Source: a virus. Taken from it: a stretch of DNA of 44,933 bases. Location of the stretch: positions 1 to 44,933 of the IMG/VR virus record IMGVR_UViG_3300010391_000059. One strand, given 5' to 3'. The position numbers and the translations under genes were made by a program. Of this stretch, positions 21,983 through 32,300 are shown piece after piece. Each line of letters starts with the position of its first letter. Positions within the stretch are counted from its first letter, which is position 1. The notes under the pieces are model-generated. The model saw only the letters and a list, made by a program, of their open reading frames with translations. It did not search any database and had not been told where the DNA came from.

Positions 21983-22662
21983 GCGAGATAGCTACTAGAA
22001 CATTCGCGCAAGCCTTCGCGGACGCCAGAGGCATTGCCTGGCTGAATGAGTCAGACACGACGGAGTACAGCGACGCCAAGTTGCTGCCTGTTGCCGCTTT
22101 CGTCGTCGGCGAGATTCAGGATGAGTTCGCAAAACACTCTCTGCCGAAACACGAGACGACAACGCAGGCCGTCAGTTACGTGGCGAACGCCAGCAGCATT
22201 GTTCTGACCGGCATCACAGATTTTGGCTCGCCGCTCGAAATTTGGGAGAAGGCTACAGCGGGCGACGAGTGGACTCCAATGGCTCAAGTCGGGAGGCTGG
22301 TGGCTCCGCCGCAGCAAGCGCCTTCCGTGCTTGGTGAGTGGGAGTGGTCCGACGGCGTGCTTAAGGTGAACCCCTGCACTGCGGCACGGAGTCTTCTGAT
22401 TCGCTACCGGCGCACCTTGGCATACGCCGTGGCCGGAGCAATGCCGGGGGAAGAATACTATTGGGCCATCGTAGCGGGTGTGGCGCACTACGCTTGCATG
22501 GGCACGGAGCGCAGCGGCCAGGCAGACAGGTTTGAACGGAAGTATCAGAAACGGATTCTGGATGCGTTGATAATCGCGGTGAAAGATCGCCAGGCGATCT
22601 CCATCCGCCCAACGCCCAGCGGTGCGGTGGGAGCAAGACGAATTACCATCGCTTCTTCGTAA
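21979..22662 (+). CDS. Head-tail connector / tail adaptor-like protein (227 aa)
   Basis: Helical protein beginning MSEIATRTFAQAFADARGIAW with a C-terminal helical region (YYWAIVAGVAHYACMGTERSG, FERKYQKRILDALI). Length and helix pattern resemble adaptors of short-tailed phages that join portal to tail (P22 gp4-like). The position before tailspike and tail-hub genes supports this. Assignment is by architecture, not by a diagnostic motif. Confidence 0.55.
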   Translation: MSEIATRTFAQAFADARGIAWLNESDTTEYSDAKLLPVAAFVVGEIQDEFAKHSLPKHETTTQAVSYVANASSIVLTGITDFGSPLEIWEKATAGDEWTPMAQVGRLVAPPQQAPSVLGEWEWSDGVLKVNPCTAARSLLIRYRRTLAYAVAGAMPGEEYYWAIVAGVAHYACMGTERSGQADRFERKYQKRILDALIIAVKDRQAISIRPTPSGAVGARRITIASS

Positions 22663-22718
22663 CCCTTTCCCCTCCGCGAAAGACCGAAGGGCCGAACTAC
22701 CAATTTGGAGGATAGAAA

Positions 22719-23690
22719 ATGGCATACCCAGAAGTAAGTCCGGGCAGGATCATGCTCCCGAACATCACGAGGGCTCTGCTTCCTTTGATGGGCGGATATC
22801 AAAGTGCTTCGGGAAGCAACCGCTACCCTTTCTTCGTGAACCCACGCGCATTCGTTCAGGGCACTGAAATCGGTGGCGACGATTCCAGAGACGGCAGAAG
22901 CGTGAAAGGCGCCTTCAAGACACTCCAGAAAGCAATTGACATGTGCAAAGACGATGTGGGAGACCGAATCATCGTGATTCGGGGAACCCACAACGTCACC
23001 ACGCCGGTCCTTTTCAACAAGCTGGGGATCATCGTACAGACGATGGACATTGGCTACAACTCCTACAGCCGGGGTGAGCGATTCAACGTCAACAACGACA
23101 CCGGAGTTGCTGGGATCATCTCGCAGCCCTGCCGGATCATGGGGATGGGATTCCAGGGAGGCGATGCCACGAAAGCATCTCTGGAATTCGGAGTCGGCAG
23201 CGGGTTCGCGGGCAACTGGATTCACCTGTCCCAGTGCTGCTTCACGAACTTCAACAACGCGAAGTACGCCATCAGCGGCGACTCAAACGACTACTGCTGC
23301 ATCGAGGAGTGCGATTTCGACGGCACAATCAACGGCGTAACCGGCGGGGCGAACACCTTCGATGCTGGCATCCTGGCAAAGCAGCAGCACTACTTGAAGG
23401 TGCTGAATTGCCGGTTTCGTGGCTGCACCTATGCCATCGAACACGCCGAGGGGAACGCCCCCAACAACGCTGCGGTCCACTGGAATCAGGAGTTTGAGTA
23501 TGCTCACAACAAGGTGCTAGACGGCCTGAAGTTCCTGAACGCTGGCTCCATCGTGGTGATGACAACCCAGAAGGGCCTGGTCGCAGACAACTGGTTCAGC
23601 ACGGCGACCAACGCGACGACCTACAGCGACACAGTGGCGAATCTCCAGACTGTCTCGATGCAGTTCTCGGACAATCACTACAAGGAGTAA
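22719..23690 (+). CDS. Beta-helix tailspike-like protein (323 aa)
   Basis: After a short head-binding part (NPRAFVQGTEIGGDDSRDGRSVKGAFKTLQKAIDMC) the protein shows right-handed beta-helix rungs (RIIVIRGTHNVTTPV, QPCRIMGMGFQGG, YCCIEECDFDG, LKVLNCRFRGCTYAIEHAEG), the pectate-lyase fold of phage tailspikes that cleave or bind surface glycans. It is short for such a spike. It has a strong ribosome site (GGAGGATAG). A terminator-like hairpin follows it. Confidence 0.75.
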   Translation: MAYPEVSPGRIMLPNITRALLPLMGGYQSASGSNRYPFFVNPRAFVQGTEIGGDDSRDGRSVKGAFKTLQKAIDMCKDDVGDRIIVIRGTHNVTTPVLFNKLGIIVQTMDIGYNSYSRGERFNVNNDTGVAGIISQPCRIMGMGFQGGDATKASLEFGVGSGFAGNWIHLSQCCFTNFNNAKYAISGDSNDYCCIEECDFDGTINGVTGGANTFDAGILAKQQHYLKVLNCRFRGCTYAIEHAEGNAPNNAAVHWNQEFEYAHNKVLDGLKFLNAGSIVVMTTQKGLVADNWFSTATNATTYSDTVANLQTVSMQFSDNHYKE

Positions 23691-23713
23691 TCGCTTTCCC
23701 GCGCGCCACGGGC

Positions 23714-23759
23714 GGCTGGCTGGGGCTCTACCTTCTCTCCCCCAGCTAGCCCATCTTTT
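23714..23759 (+). terminator. Rho-independent terminator after the tailspike
   Basis: A 12-bp stem GGCTGGCTGGGG (23714-23725) with CCCCAGCTAGCC (23740-23751), one G-U pair, 14-nt loop, followed by ATCTTTT. It lies in the 75-bp gap before the tail-hub gene and would reduce read-through within the late operon. Confidence 0.7.
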
Positions 23760-23764
23760 GAGCG

Positions 23765-25582
23765 ATGCCGGTCTACGACGGTTTCCGCCCACAGGTAATC
23801 GAAGAGTTCATGGGGCTGTACACAACGCTCCGCGCCCAGGATTGTCCCCCCAACTACGCTCCTGTCTGCAATAACGCCGCCTTTGACTCTGGTGGCGTGG
23901 ACTCTCGACCCGGCACTGCGGCCGGCTTTGATCTTGGCGGGGGAACCGATGTCCTGCACGCAGAGAAGATCACGGTAGCCGACACGGATTACTACCTCTT
24001 CCTGATGCAGGACAACAAACTCTACTACTCCACGGGCGGAGCGCGAACGCTGGTGGTGGACCCTGGAGGGACGCCAACGCACTTCCAGGCAATCGTCTAC
24101 GGCGCTTTGGTTTTCCTGTTCTTCTCAGACGGCAACTACGGCGTAACCGAAGCGCGGGTCTGGAGCATCTCCGGGGGGTGGGTAGACCGTATCACGATTA
24201 TCCCAGCCGCTATTGGGACGATGGCGGCGGCAAATGGCGCGGCAGGTGAGGTTACAGCTGGCGTCCACAAACTCAAAGTTGTTTTCGTCACGAGAAGCGG
24301 GTTTGAGTCTTCCCCCACGACAGGGGTCGTGAGTTACACTGCGCCGGGCGCGCTGAAAATCAGCTTGACCAACGTTCCACTCTGGGTAGCGGGCGCGGGC
24401 CATGTGGACGCCGAATGCACCAAGCGTCTCATCATAATGACCGAGGCTGGCCTGGACAAATACTTCCTGGCGCTGACGATCAGCGACAACACCACGGCCA
24501 CCGGCACGGTTGATATTGCCGACGAGACCTTGCGGGAAGAGCGCGACTTCACAAACCACTTCCAGTATACCTCGCCGATGCCATCCCTCTCTACCGGGCG
24601 CATCTTCCACGAGCGGCTGATTGCCAACGGCAATTCGGCGGCGGGCACGATGAGTTACGTTTCCGAGTTGACCTCGCCGCAGAGTTTCCGGGGAGACACG
24701 GGCTTCCTCGACATCAAACACGATGACGGCTTCCGGCTGGTGCAGACCTTCCAGATGCGCGAGGTGTTCTATTTCATCAAGACACTCGGCATCTACGCCA
24801 CGCACGACAACGGCTTGGAGCCGAATTCCTGGCCTCTGATGGTGGTTTCGGAGGATGTGGGCACGACCTCGATCTCCGGGGTGAGCCACCAATCTGACGA
24901 AGATTTTGTCATCATTGCGGAGTTTCGCGGGCTGTATCTCTTCACTGGCGCGCCGCCCCGCAAAATCAGCCACGACATTCAGCCGACCTGGGACACCGTG
25001 AACATCGCCCAACTCAAGGAGAGCAAAGTCTACATTGACACTGTGGCCCGTCGGATTCTCTTTCTGACTCCGACGGGATCAGCTACCCGGCCAGACAAAG
25101 TTTTTGTGGTGGACTACAACGACGGCTGGGCCAAGACGAAGTGGTCGGTGTGGTACACCAACGGAACGGCGTGGAGGGCGTTCATCGTGGACTACCCCGA
25201 CATCTTCATTGCGACGGCGGCGAGCACGGTGAGGAAGTTCTCGGAGTCCGCAATTACGGACAACGGCACAGCGATTGACTACGCCAATCGGCAGGGCATT
25301 TTGGAGCCAGCAGTGGTGGGAATGAATCTGTTTGGCGGCTTCGACATGCATGTTACCGGCAGCGGCACGCTGAACCTGAAAGCCTACGGCCCGGACGGAA
25401 CGCTGCTGCAAACGTTCACTGGCTTTACCTTGGCGACAGCGCCAGAGAAAGACCTGTTCCGAAGGATGAACATTCGAAAGGAGCGTATTTTTCTGGAATT
25501 CTCGCACAACGACGCGGCGGCGGCGTCGAAGATCAGCAGACTCGTCGTCTTCGCGAAGGGAGACGGGATTCGCGCCTACTGA
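23765..25582 (+). CDS. Tail hub / beta-propeller-like tail protein (605 aa)
   Basis: Long all-beta protein with repeated YxxLFL/VFLF-type strands (YYLFLMQDNKLYYSTGG, ALVFLFFSDGNYG, FVIIAEFRGLYLFTGAPP, RILFLTPTGS). The pattern resembles the propeller-like hub or stabilisation proteins of P22/T7-like tails. The C-terminal beta domain ends FAKGDGIRAY. The start at 23765 has a weak ribosome site. It is probably a component of the short tail; identity is by architecture. Confidence 0.65.
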   Translation: MPVYDGFRPQVIEEFMGLYTTLRAQDCPPNYAPVCNNAAFDSGGVDSRPGTAAGFDLGGGTDVLHAEKITVADTDYYLFLMQDNKLYYSTGGARTLVVDPGGTPTHFQAIVYGALVFLFFSDGNYGVTEARVWSISGGWVDRITIIPAAIGTMAAANGAAGEVTAGVHKLKVVFVTRSGFESSPTTGVVSYTAPGALKISLTNVPLWVAGAGHVDAECTKRLIIMTEAGLDKYFLALTISDNTTATGTVDIADETLREERDFTNHFQYTSPMPSLSTGRIFHERLIANGNSAAGTMSYVSELTSPQSFRGDTGFLDIKHDDGFRLVQTFQMREVFYFIKTLGIYATHDNGLEPNSWPLMVVSEDVGTTSISGVSHQSDEDFVIIAEFRGLYLFTGAPPRKISHDIQPTWDTVNIAQLKESKVYIDTVARRILFLTPTGSATRPDKVFVVDYNDGWAKTKWSVWYTNGTAWRAFIVDYPDIFIATAASTVRKFSESAITDNGTAIDYANRQGILEPAVVGMNLFGGFDMHVTGSGTLNLKAYGPDGTLLQTFTGFTLATAPEKDLFRRMNIRKERIFLEFSHNDAAAASKISRLVVFAKGDGIRAY

Positions 25583-25583
25583 G

Positions 25584-26006
25584 ATGGCTGAAACAAGGGA
25601 TTTCCGCAAATTCGGCCCGGAATTGAACCACTTCAAAAACTACTTCAGGGATTTATCTGTTCAGATGGAAGAGGTCAGGGGCCGCTTAAAGCTCAACGGC
25701 CCGCCGCTGGGAGATTTCCCACAGGCTTATGAGTTGCTTTGGAGGATGCTGGAACAGCAAGGCATCCTCAAGACGCAAGCCATCGTTTTGGTCGAAGAGA
25801 TTCCCTTGGGCGCGATTGATGGCGCCAACACGAAGTTTTCCATCTCTTTTACGCCCCGAACCGATGCTTGGTTCATCCTGACCTATAACGGCTTGGAGCA
25901 GGAGCAGGGAACTGGAAGGGACTTCACGCTGGCGGGGACCGCGATCACAATGGCTGCCGCTCCAAGGACTCTCGGAAGGCTGAAAGTGAGGTACGTGAAA
26001 GCGTGA
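25584..26006 (+). CDS. Small tail protein (140 aa)
   Basis: N-terminal helices (LNHFKNYFRDLSVQMEEVRGR) followed by a beta domain VLVEEIPLGAIDGANTKFSISF, WFILTYNGLEQEQGTGRDFTLAG. The latter is a recurring module in phage structural proteins where a short strand motif ('DG.NT.F') precedes an NGL turn. It lies between the hub and an exported protein; function unknown. Confidence 0.65.
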   Translation: MAETRDFRKFGPELNHFKNYFRDLSVQMEEVRGRLKLNGPPLGDFPQAYELLWRMLEQQGILKTQAIVLVEEIPLGAIDGANTKFSISFTPRTDAWFILTYNGLEQEQGTGRDFTLAGTAITMAAAPRTLGRLKVRYVKA

Positions 26007-27370
26007 GGACAAGGCATTATCTGGTGGCGCTGGCCGTGGGCCTGACTTTGGGGGCAGCGGCGCTATTCTCGCAGAACAAGATCAATCTGATTGACCAGAT
26101 CAAGCAGGCCATCTCCGGGGTGAGTCCCATCGCGGTGCTGTTGACCGATTCGGTGTTCACCATCTCCTGCAACAACTGTAACGCCGACGCGCCATCTCCG
26201 ACCGCCTTTGGGAACATGGTGGGCGGGCTTATGGGCGCTGTGGCCACCACGCAGTTTCTCCCGCCGGCTTCGGGCGGCTCTGCCACTTTCCTGAATGCGC
26301 CCATCTCGGTTGCGGGATACGCTCGGAATCTTTCCGTCTATCTGACCGCTACTGCGGCGAATGGGTCTGTGGCGCGCTTTGGGCACGACCCGAACAACGC
26401 GCTGCACGTGAACGCAGCCAATCGCTCCGGGGTGACGGTCTTCAGCGGCCAGGCGCAAGCCTCTTACACTGATGGTGTGGGCTTTGATCGGCTGGAGGTG
26501 GGGACGTACTACAACGTCCGTTCGGTGCGCGAGGGAGCGACGGCTACTAGCGTTTTTGGCGGTTGGTCAGCCGAGTTTGTGCCGGACGGCACAGCGGCTC
26601 CGCTGATTGGGCTACGGGGCGCTACCGTGGCCGCAGCGACGACAACCTACTTTGGGATGGTCGGAAACGCTGCGGTCAGTGCGACGCAAGGCAACGTTGG
26701 GCTTCCGGTTCCTTTCAGCATGACGCTATCGCGCTTCTGCGTGACAACCGCCTCAGCGCAGCCAGGCACCGGAACGCTCGTTCTGACGGTGATGGACAGC
26801 GGTGTGGCCACTTTGCTTGCCATCACCGTCCCGGCAGGCGCTCCGATTGGCATCTACTGCGAGCTGGTGAACACTGCGTCGCTCACTGGCGCTACCGACT
26901 GGACCGCCATCCAGGTCGTCAACAACGCGCCTGCCTCGGTTTCCGCAAACATCCAGATCTGGGGCATTGGCCAAGCGGCTGCCACGGGGACCAAGTGGGA
27001 AGTCTGCATTCCCGTGGCGGTAGGCTTTGGAGCGGGCACGACGAACTACCTGACGCTTTTGGAGGGGACGAACACTACCACGGAAGTCAACGCGACCGCG
27101 CCCTTCCCGATTGCCGCTGCCACGGCTACTGGTTTTTATGTCTATGTGGGGACGGCGGGGGGTGTCGGAACATCCACCGTGCTGACCATACGGGAAAACT
27201 TGGCTGGCTCTGCCATGACGGCGACCGTTCCCGCAGCGACTACCGGCATCGTTACGGGCGCTGGGACGCTGAATTTGGTCCAAGGTGAGACGCTTTCGCT
27301 CGAAATCGCCCAGACCGGAGCTGGCGGAGCGTTCATTGGCGGAGCGTGCTTCTCGATTGTGAAACCATAG
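26003..27370 (+). CDS. Exported beta-rich protein with signal peptide (455 aa)
   Basis: GTG start overlapping the previous stop (GTGA). The N-terminus MRTRHYLVALAVGLTLGAAALFSQ is a signal peptide or membrane anchor. The mature part is Ala/Thr/Gly-rich beta sequence with two similar blocks (GLPVPFSMTLSRFCVTTASAQPGTGTLVLTV; FPIAAATATGFYVYVGTAGG), suggesting repeated jelly-roll-like domains. It is the fourth signal-bearing protein in the virion block. Role unknown. Confidence 0.65.
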   Translation: MRTRHYLVALAVGLTLGAAALFSQNKINLIDQIKQAISGVSPIAVLLTDSVFTISCNNCNADAPSPTAFGNMVGGLMGAVATTQFLPPASGGSATFLNAPISVAGYARNLSVYLTATAANGSVARFGHDPNNALHVNAANRSGVTVFSGQAQASYTDGVGFDRLEVGTYYNVRSVREGATATSVFGGWSAEFVPDGTAAPLIGLRGATVAAATTTYFGMVGNAAVSATQGNVGLPVPFSMTLSRFCVTTASAQPGTGTLVLTVMDSGVATLLAITVPAGAPIGIYCELVNTASLTGATDWTAIQVVNNAPASVSANIQIWGIGQAAATGTKWEVCIPVAVGFGAGTTNYLTLLEGTNTTTEVNATAPFPIAAATATGFYVYVGTAGGVGTSTVLTIRENLAGSAMTATVPAATTGIVTGAGTLNLVQGETLSLEIAQTGAGGAFIGGACFSIVKP

Positions 27371-27379
27371 GAGGCGATT

Positions 27380-28429
27380 ATGCCTTTTGGCTCGACAATA
27401 GTACCAGGATCGAATCAGGTCGGCGGCGTAGTGTTTCAGGACCAAGCGGACGGCCTGACGAAGGCAGGATATCAAGTCAGGCCCGTTGGCCCCGACCCTT
27501 GGGGGCGGATGCAGTACCAGGTTATGAGTGCGCCAGGCGGAGGTGGTGGCGGGGGTCTCGGAGGGCTGCCAGGGCCGCTCTATCCGACCAGCCGAACCAC
27601 ACAGAGGGGCATAACCAGCGGCACGATGAATCAGACGACTGAGAACGCACTGAATGAGGCGATCAACGCGCTTCAAACGCGGCAACTCCCGCCAGAGGCT
27701 CGAGCGCAACTCCAGGACCTCATTGGACGCCTGATGGGACGCAGTGAATTCGGGTACAGCCCGGAGGAGCGGGCAGCGATGGAGATCAGCCCGGAGGAGG
27801 AAGCTGGAATTATCGGTGTGGCGCAACGGCCAGTGCGCGGAGTGATGGACCGCTCCCAGGACGAACTCCTGCGGGCGGCGGCCGCGCGGGGGAACTACGC
27901 CCCAGGCTTGAACGCTACGCTGGAGCGCATCCAACAGGAAGCGGGGCGGCAATCTTCGGAGGCGGCGCTGGGGGCGCGGCTGGGAGTCCAGACCCAGCGC
28001 CGGGCGGCGACGCAAGCGATAGCGCAAGCGCGCTTGGGCGAGCAGGGCCAGATCAACGCTTTGATAGCGCAGATTCTGGGCAACTATCCAGAATACACGG
28101 GGACCTCTGAACAGACTAGGACCGCAACGGAGGCGGGCACCACAACGGGCACCACAAGTGGAACATCCGGGGAAACAACGGAGGTCAGCACCCCGGCTGG
28201 CGGAGTTGGAGGTGGTGGCTTGGGCGGTGGCGGGACTGGGGTAGGAGGAGGCCCTGGCGGCGTTCCCAGAACCGGAGTCATGCCTAAGCGTCAGCCAGCG
28301 CCCAGCGCACCCGCTGCGCCCAGTGGCCCCGGTGGTTGGGGAGGCGGAGCGGCGCCCGCACCGTCTTCGCAGCGCGGCTGGGGCGGCAACTTGAAGAACA
28401 ACCCGCTGTTCGCATCGTTCTTACCATGA
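27380..28429 (+). CDS. Internal virion / ejection-like protein (349 aa)
   Basis: A helical middle (TENALNEAINALQTRQLPPEARAQLQDLIGRLMG; SSEAALGARLGVQTQRRAATQAIAQA) precedes a very Gly/Thr/Pro-rich tail (GGVGGGGLGGGG). Its helix-plus-flexible-tail design and place before two further such proteins resemble ejection proteins of short-tailed phages, which leave the capsid with the DNA. Ribosome site TAGGAGG. Confidence 0.6.
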   Translation: MPFGSTIVPGSNQVGGVVFQDQADGLTKAGYQVRPVGPDPWGRMQYQVMSAPGGGGGGGLGGLPGPLYPTSRTTQRGITSGTMNQTTENALNEAINALQTRQLPPEARAQLQDLIGRLMGRSEFGYSPEERAAMEISPEEEAGIIGVAQRPVRGVMDRSQDELLRAAAARGNYAPGLNATLERIQQEAGRQSSEAALGARLGVQTQRRAATQAIAQARLGEQGQINALIAQILGNYPEYTGTSEQTRTATEAGTTTGTTSGTSGETTEVSTPAGGVGGGGLGGGGTGVGGGPGGVPRTGVMPKRQPAPSAPAAPSGPGGWGGGAAPAPSSQRGWGGNLKNNPLFASFLP

Positions 28430-28451
28430 GCTGAGTCGGAGGGAGGCGTTT

Positions 28452-29342
28452 ATGGGAATGAGTCCACTGCCATACGGATTGAGGCCAGATACGCGGCTGC
28501 TGCCGGGCCGCGATCCTGGGAACCTCTACCTGACAAATCCCATGGGGGTGCTCCCCGAGGAATTGACGGCCCCACTGCCACCTTACGCCCAGTTTGGCCG
28601 GGAGCCAGGAGCGCGGCCCTACGATCCAGCAAGGGCGGCCCGATCACTCGAGATCGTCAAACAAGGGATGCTGCCAGACACGCTGCGCCCAGGGACCTAC
28701 ATCTCGCCAGAGCAGCAAGGAATGCGCGCGCGCGCGCAAGCCGCCCAGCAGATCATCGAGGAATTGGCGGCAGCGGCAGGACAGCCCGAGTACCAGCCGC
28801 CAAGTACAGAAGGTCCGGGGTACGCTCGCGGCTCGACGCAGGGCTTGGCAATGCTGGCGCAACAATTGAACCAGCCGATTTACCCGGAAACGCCACCGCC
28901 TCCTCCGCCAATTGCAGCGGCGCAGCCAGAGTCGTTCACTCTCCGCGCAGGCGAAACGCGGTTTGGCCCTACCGGGCAGGAAATTGCCAGAGCGGAAGCT
29001 CCTCCAGCGCAGGCTCGCACACTCTACGAGCGGCTGGGGCCAGAAGGCTATAACCAAATGCTGCGTGAGGCAGCCAAGGCTCGGAACCTGACGCCGCAGG
29101 TGACGGAAGACCTTGTCAACGACATTGCGCGGCGCGTGGACGCGATGGAATTGACGCCGCAGCAGGGGATCGCGCTGATGGGCGGAGCTAAGAACGCCCC
29201 GCAGTTGGCGGGGGCGCTTGCGGCTCAGACCCCGAGCAAGCAGGCCACCAGGCAGCAAGTCCAGGCGTTTGCGGACCAAGAGGGCATTCCCCTAGAAGCT
29301 GCGGAGGTTGAATTCCAGGCAGCAGGCTACACGATTCTCTGA
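28452..29342 (+). CDS. Internal virion / ejection-like protein (296 aa)
   Basis: Proline- and glutamine-rich protein (ETPPPPPPIAAAQPESF) with a C-terminal helical part (GYNQMLREAAKARNLTPQ, VQAFADQEGIPLEAAEVEF). The last about 25 residues resemble a small helix-turn region. Ribosome site GGGAGG; the stop overlaps the start of the giant gene (TGATG), so the two are co-translated. Confidence 0.58.
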   Translation: MGMSPLPYGLRPDTRLLPGRDPGNLYLTNPMGVLPEELTAPLPPYAQFGREPGARPYDPARAARSLEIVKQGMLPDTLRPGTYISPEQQGMRARAQAAQQIIEELAAAAGQPEYQPPSTEGPGYARGSTQGLAMLAQQLNQPIYPETPPPPPPIAAAQPESFTLRAGETRFGPTGQEIARAEAPPAQARTLYERLGPEGYNQMLREAAKARNLTPQVTEDLVNDIARRVDAMELTPQQGIALMGGAKNAPQLAGALAAQTPSKQATRQQVQAFADQEGIPLEAAEVEFQAAGYTIL

Positions 29343-32300
29343 TGGCGACGCGAGTTGACGATTTCATGGCGGGGCAGCAACTAGCAGCACCTCGTAACCG
29401 CGTGGACGATTTCATGGCCCTAGAACAGACGCCGCCCGCAGCCAGCCGGGTAGATAAATTCATGGCTGGGAAAATCGCAGCCCCGGCGAAGCCGCACATC
29501 GGTCAGCGTGCGCAGGCTGCCACGCAACGGTTTTTGCAGACAGACCCTATCTCGCGCGTGCTCGGAGCCGTGGCCCCCAGGTTAGCGCCAATCAGCCAGC
29601 AGATGGGCCTCCCAACGGCTACGGAAGTCGCACAGCGGCATCTCCCGGAGCCAGGCCAACCATTTACGCCTAAGGGCATAGCAAAGCAGGCAGTCGGCGT
29701 GGCTGGCAGGGCTGCGGCGGGGGTCATAGATTTCCTCCAGAGCCCGGCGGGACTGGCAGCGACAGCGGCCACTATTGCCTCTGGGGGAGCAGCGGCTCCA
29801 GCGCTCGTGAAGTTTGGTTTTTTGCCTACGATGGGGGCAGAGACCGTAGTTGCCGGGAAAGAATTTCTCCAGAAGCCCACGCCGGAGAATGCGGAGCGGT
29901 TTTTCACTACAGGGGCCGTTACCGCCCTGGTGGGCACGCAAGCCGTCCCAAAACCAATCCCGCCAGCACCGCGTCCCGCACCCGCTTTTGAGTTTGGCGT
30001 CCGGCGTCCCGAAGGGCCTTACGGACGGGTTCTATACGAGCCGCCCGCAGTTGGCGAGGATATTGTCGCTGAGGTCTTGCGGCGCCAGCCCAGCGGAACA
30101 GCTCCGCTGCCGAGAAATCTTCGTCCGCAAGAACCTCCGCCCGAAGCCGCTATTCCTCCGCGCCCAGTAACGCCGCAGCCGGTTCCCGCGATACAGCCGG
30201 CTGCGGCCCCTCCACCGCAAGGAGAATTTACCGCAGAAGCGATCGCTGCCCCCAAGCCGATTACCCCTCTGGCCAAGCCACCAGCGCAGCCAGCGCCAAA
30301 AGCTGAGGTTCCAGTGGGCCCCTACGCGGCAGTCAAGGGGAACCTGGGCAAGGAAATCGCCCTCCTGGAAAAGGAAGTTGAACGGCTCACCCCAGGCAAA
30401 ATTGCCGAAGTGCGTCAAATGGCTCAAGAGGGTGAGTACGCCCCGGAAACGTACAGAGACACGCTAAACTTTGAATTAAAGAGAATTCGGACAAAAGGAG
30501 TCTACCCGACTCGAGAAGCAAAGACCGTAACTCCGGTCGAACTTTCCGAACATCAGATGCGTAACATCGTCGAGACGGCTGGCGGGAAGTGGCGCGGCGT
30601 CCAAAAGGGTTTCGGAGAAATCGGAGACTCAGCCCTATTCGACGATCCGCAGACCGGCTCGACACTTGCGGTTCCGTTGGATCGCCTCACGGAAGCAACC
30701 GTGCTGGAAAAGATGGTGGAATCTCGGAAGAAGTTTGCAGAGCCAGCAGAACCCGGAGTCACCCCAGAGGCTCCTGCCGAACGCCGCCTGGAAGTGCCTC
30801 GCACGCAGACCTTTGACACTTGGCTGCAAGACACCTACAACCTGACGCACGATAGGCTAATGGCTCTCCCGGCTGAAGAACAGGCCAACATTCGGGCCGA
30901 CTTCAACCGCGATCGTCGCTGGCACGCGCCCCAAATAGCCGAGCGGATGATTCAGGAGCGCAGAACGGGCGCCGGACTTGCGCCGGAAGGCCTAGGCGAG
31001 CGGCGGGAGCCACGCGATTATGCGGTAGAAGCAGATGTCTTTGCTGAACAGGCTCGTGAGGGATTGGCCCGCGTGGAGGCGGCACAGCCGCAATTTGAAC
31101 GCCATTTAGCGGAAGGTCGTGCTGCTAATGCTAGGTTTGGTGGTGGGATTGAACGCTATGTGGAGGCAAGTAGGAAACTTGCGGGTGAAAGGCGTAGAGC
31201 AATTGACGTAACGGCTGAAGTGGTAGAGGAGCGTCCAGAAAGGCTTATAGCAGAAGTACGGCAACCGATTGTTGGCATCCGAGGGCGAGAGACGCTGGTG
31301 GACACGGAAACAGCGCAGCATCCGGCAGTGTACAAGCTCGTGGAACTGGACGAGTTGGAGGCTTCCCACAACGCCATGACGTTCGAAGAGAATCCACGCT
31401 ATCCCAAGGGCGTCCAGGAACGGGATTACCGGGGCAGCAAGGAAGCCCAGCAGCAAGTGATTCAGAGCGCCCAGAACTTCAAGCCCGAGCGCATCGCCAA
31501 CACCGATCCGACGCATGTGAATGGCCCTCCGATGACCGATCCGACTGGCTTAGTGTTGGGCGGCAATGGGCGAGTGATGATCCTCAAGCGGGCATACGAT
31601 CAACTAGGCAAGGGGGAGGACTACAAAGCCTACCTGCGGGAACACGCCCAAGAATTCGGTCTCGATCCAGCGCAGATTGACGCTTTGGAGAAGCCAGTCT
31701 TAGTACGGGAGATGACAGCCGCGCCCAGCGGGGTTGAGGGGATGCGGCGGATTGGCAAAGAGTTGAATGCGCCGGTTACGAAAGCCCTTGGCTTGGAAGA
31801 GGCTGCGGTTAGTGCCGGGAAGAATCTCAGCAAGGCGAGTGCAGATCGGATTGCGAACGAACTTGCCAAGCTCGGAGAAGATTCGACTCTGCGGCAGGTC
31901 TTCGACGCGAACCCCAAAATGATCCGCGAGGTGCTGGCCGAAGACGCCATGATTGCTGAAACCGAAAGGGCGAAATACTTTACCCCCGAGGGCTTGCTGA
32001 CTTCCGCCGGAAAAGATTTTGTAGAGAAGGCTTTTCTCGGGAGTGTCATTGACGATGTGCCAACTCTGCGGGCGTTGCCGAAAAGCCTTGTGGCAAAGCT
32101 CGAACGGTCCATCCCGGCGCTGATGGAACTAAAAAACCGCACAGACGACTGGAACATCATCGGTGACGTCAAGGAAGCTGGGAAGCTCATCGCCTCCGCG
32201 CAAGCTCGCGGCGTGAAACTATCCGACATGCTGGCGCAAGGCGGCCTTTTCGGTGAAGTGCCAGCACGAGTCGGCCAACTTGCAGAATTGCTTTCACGCA

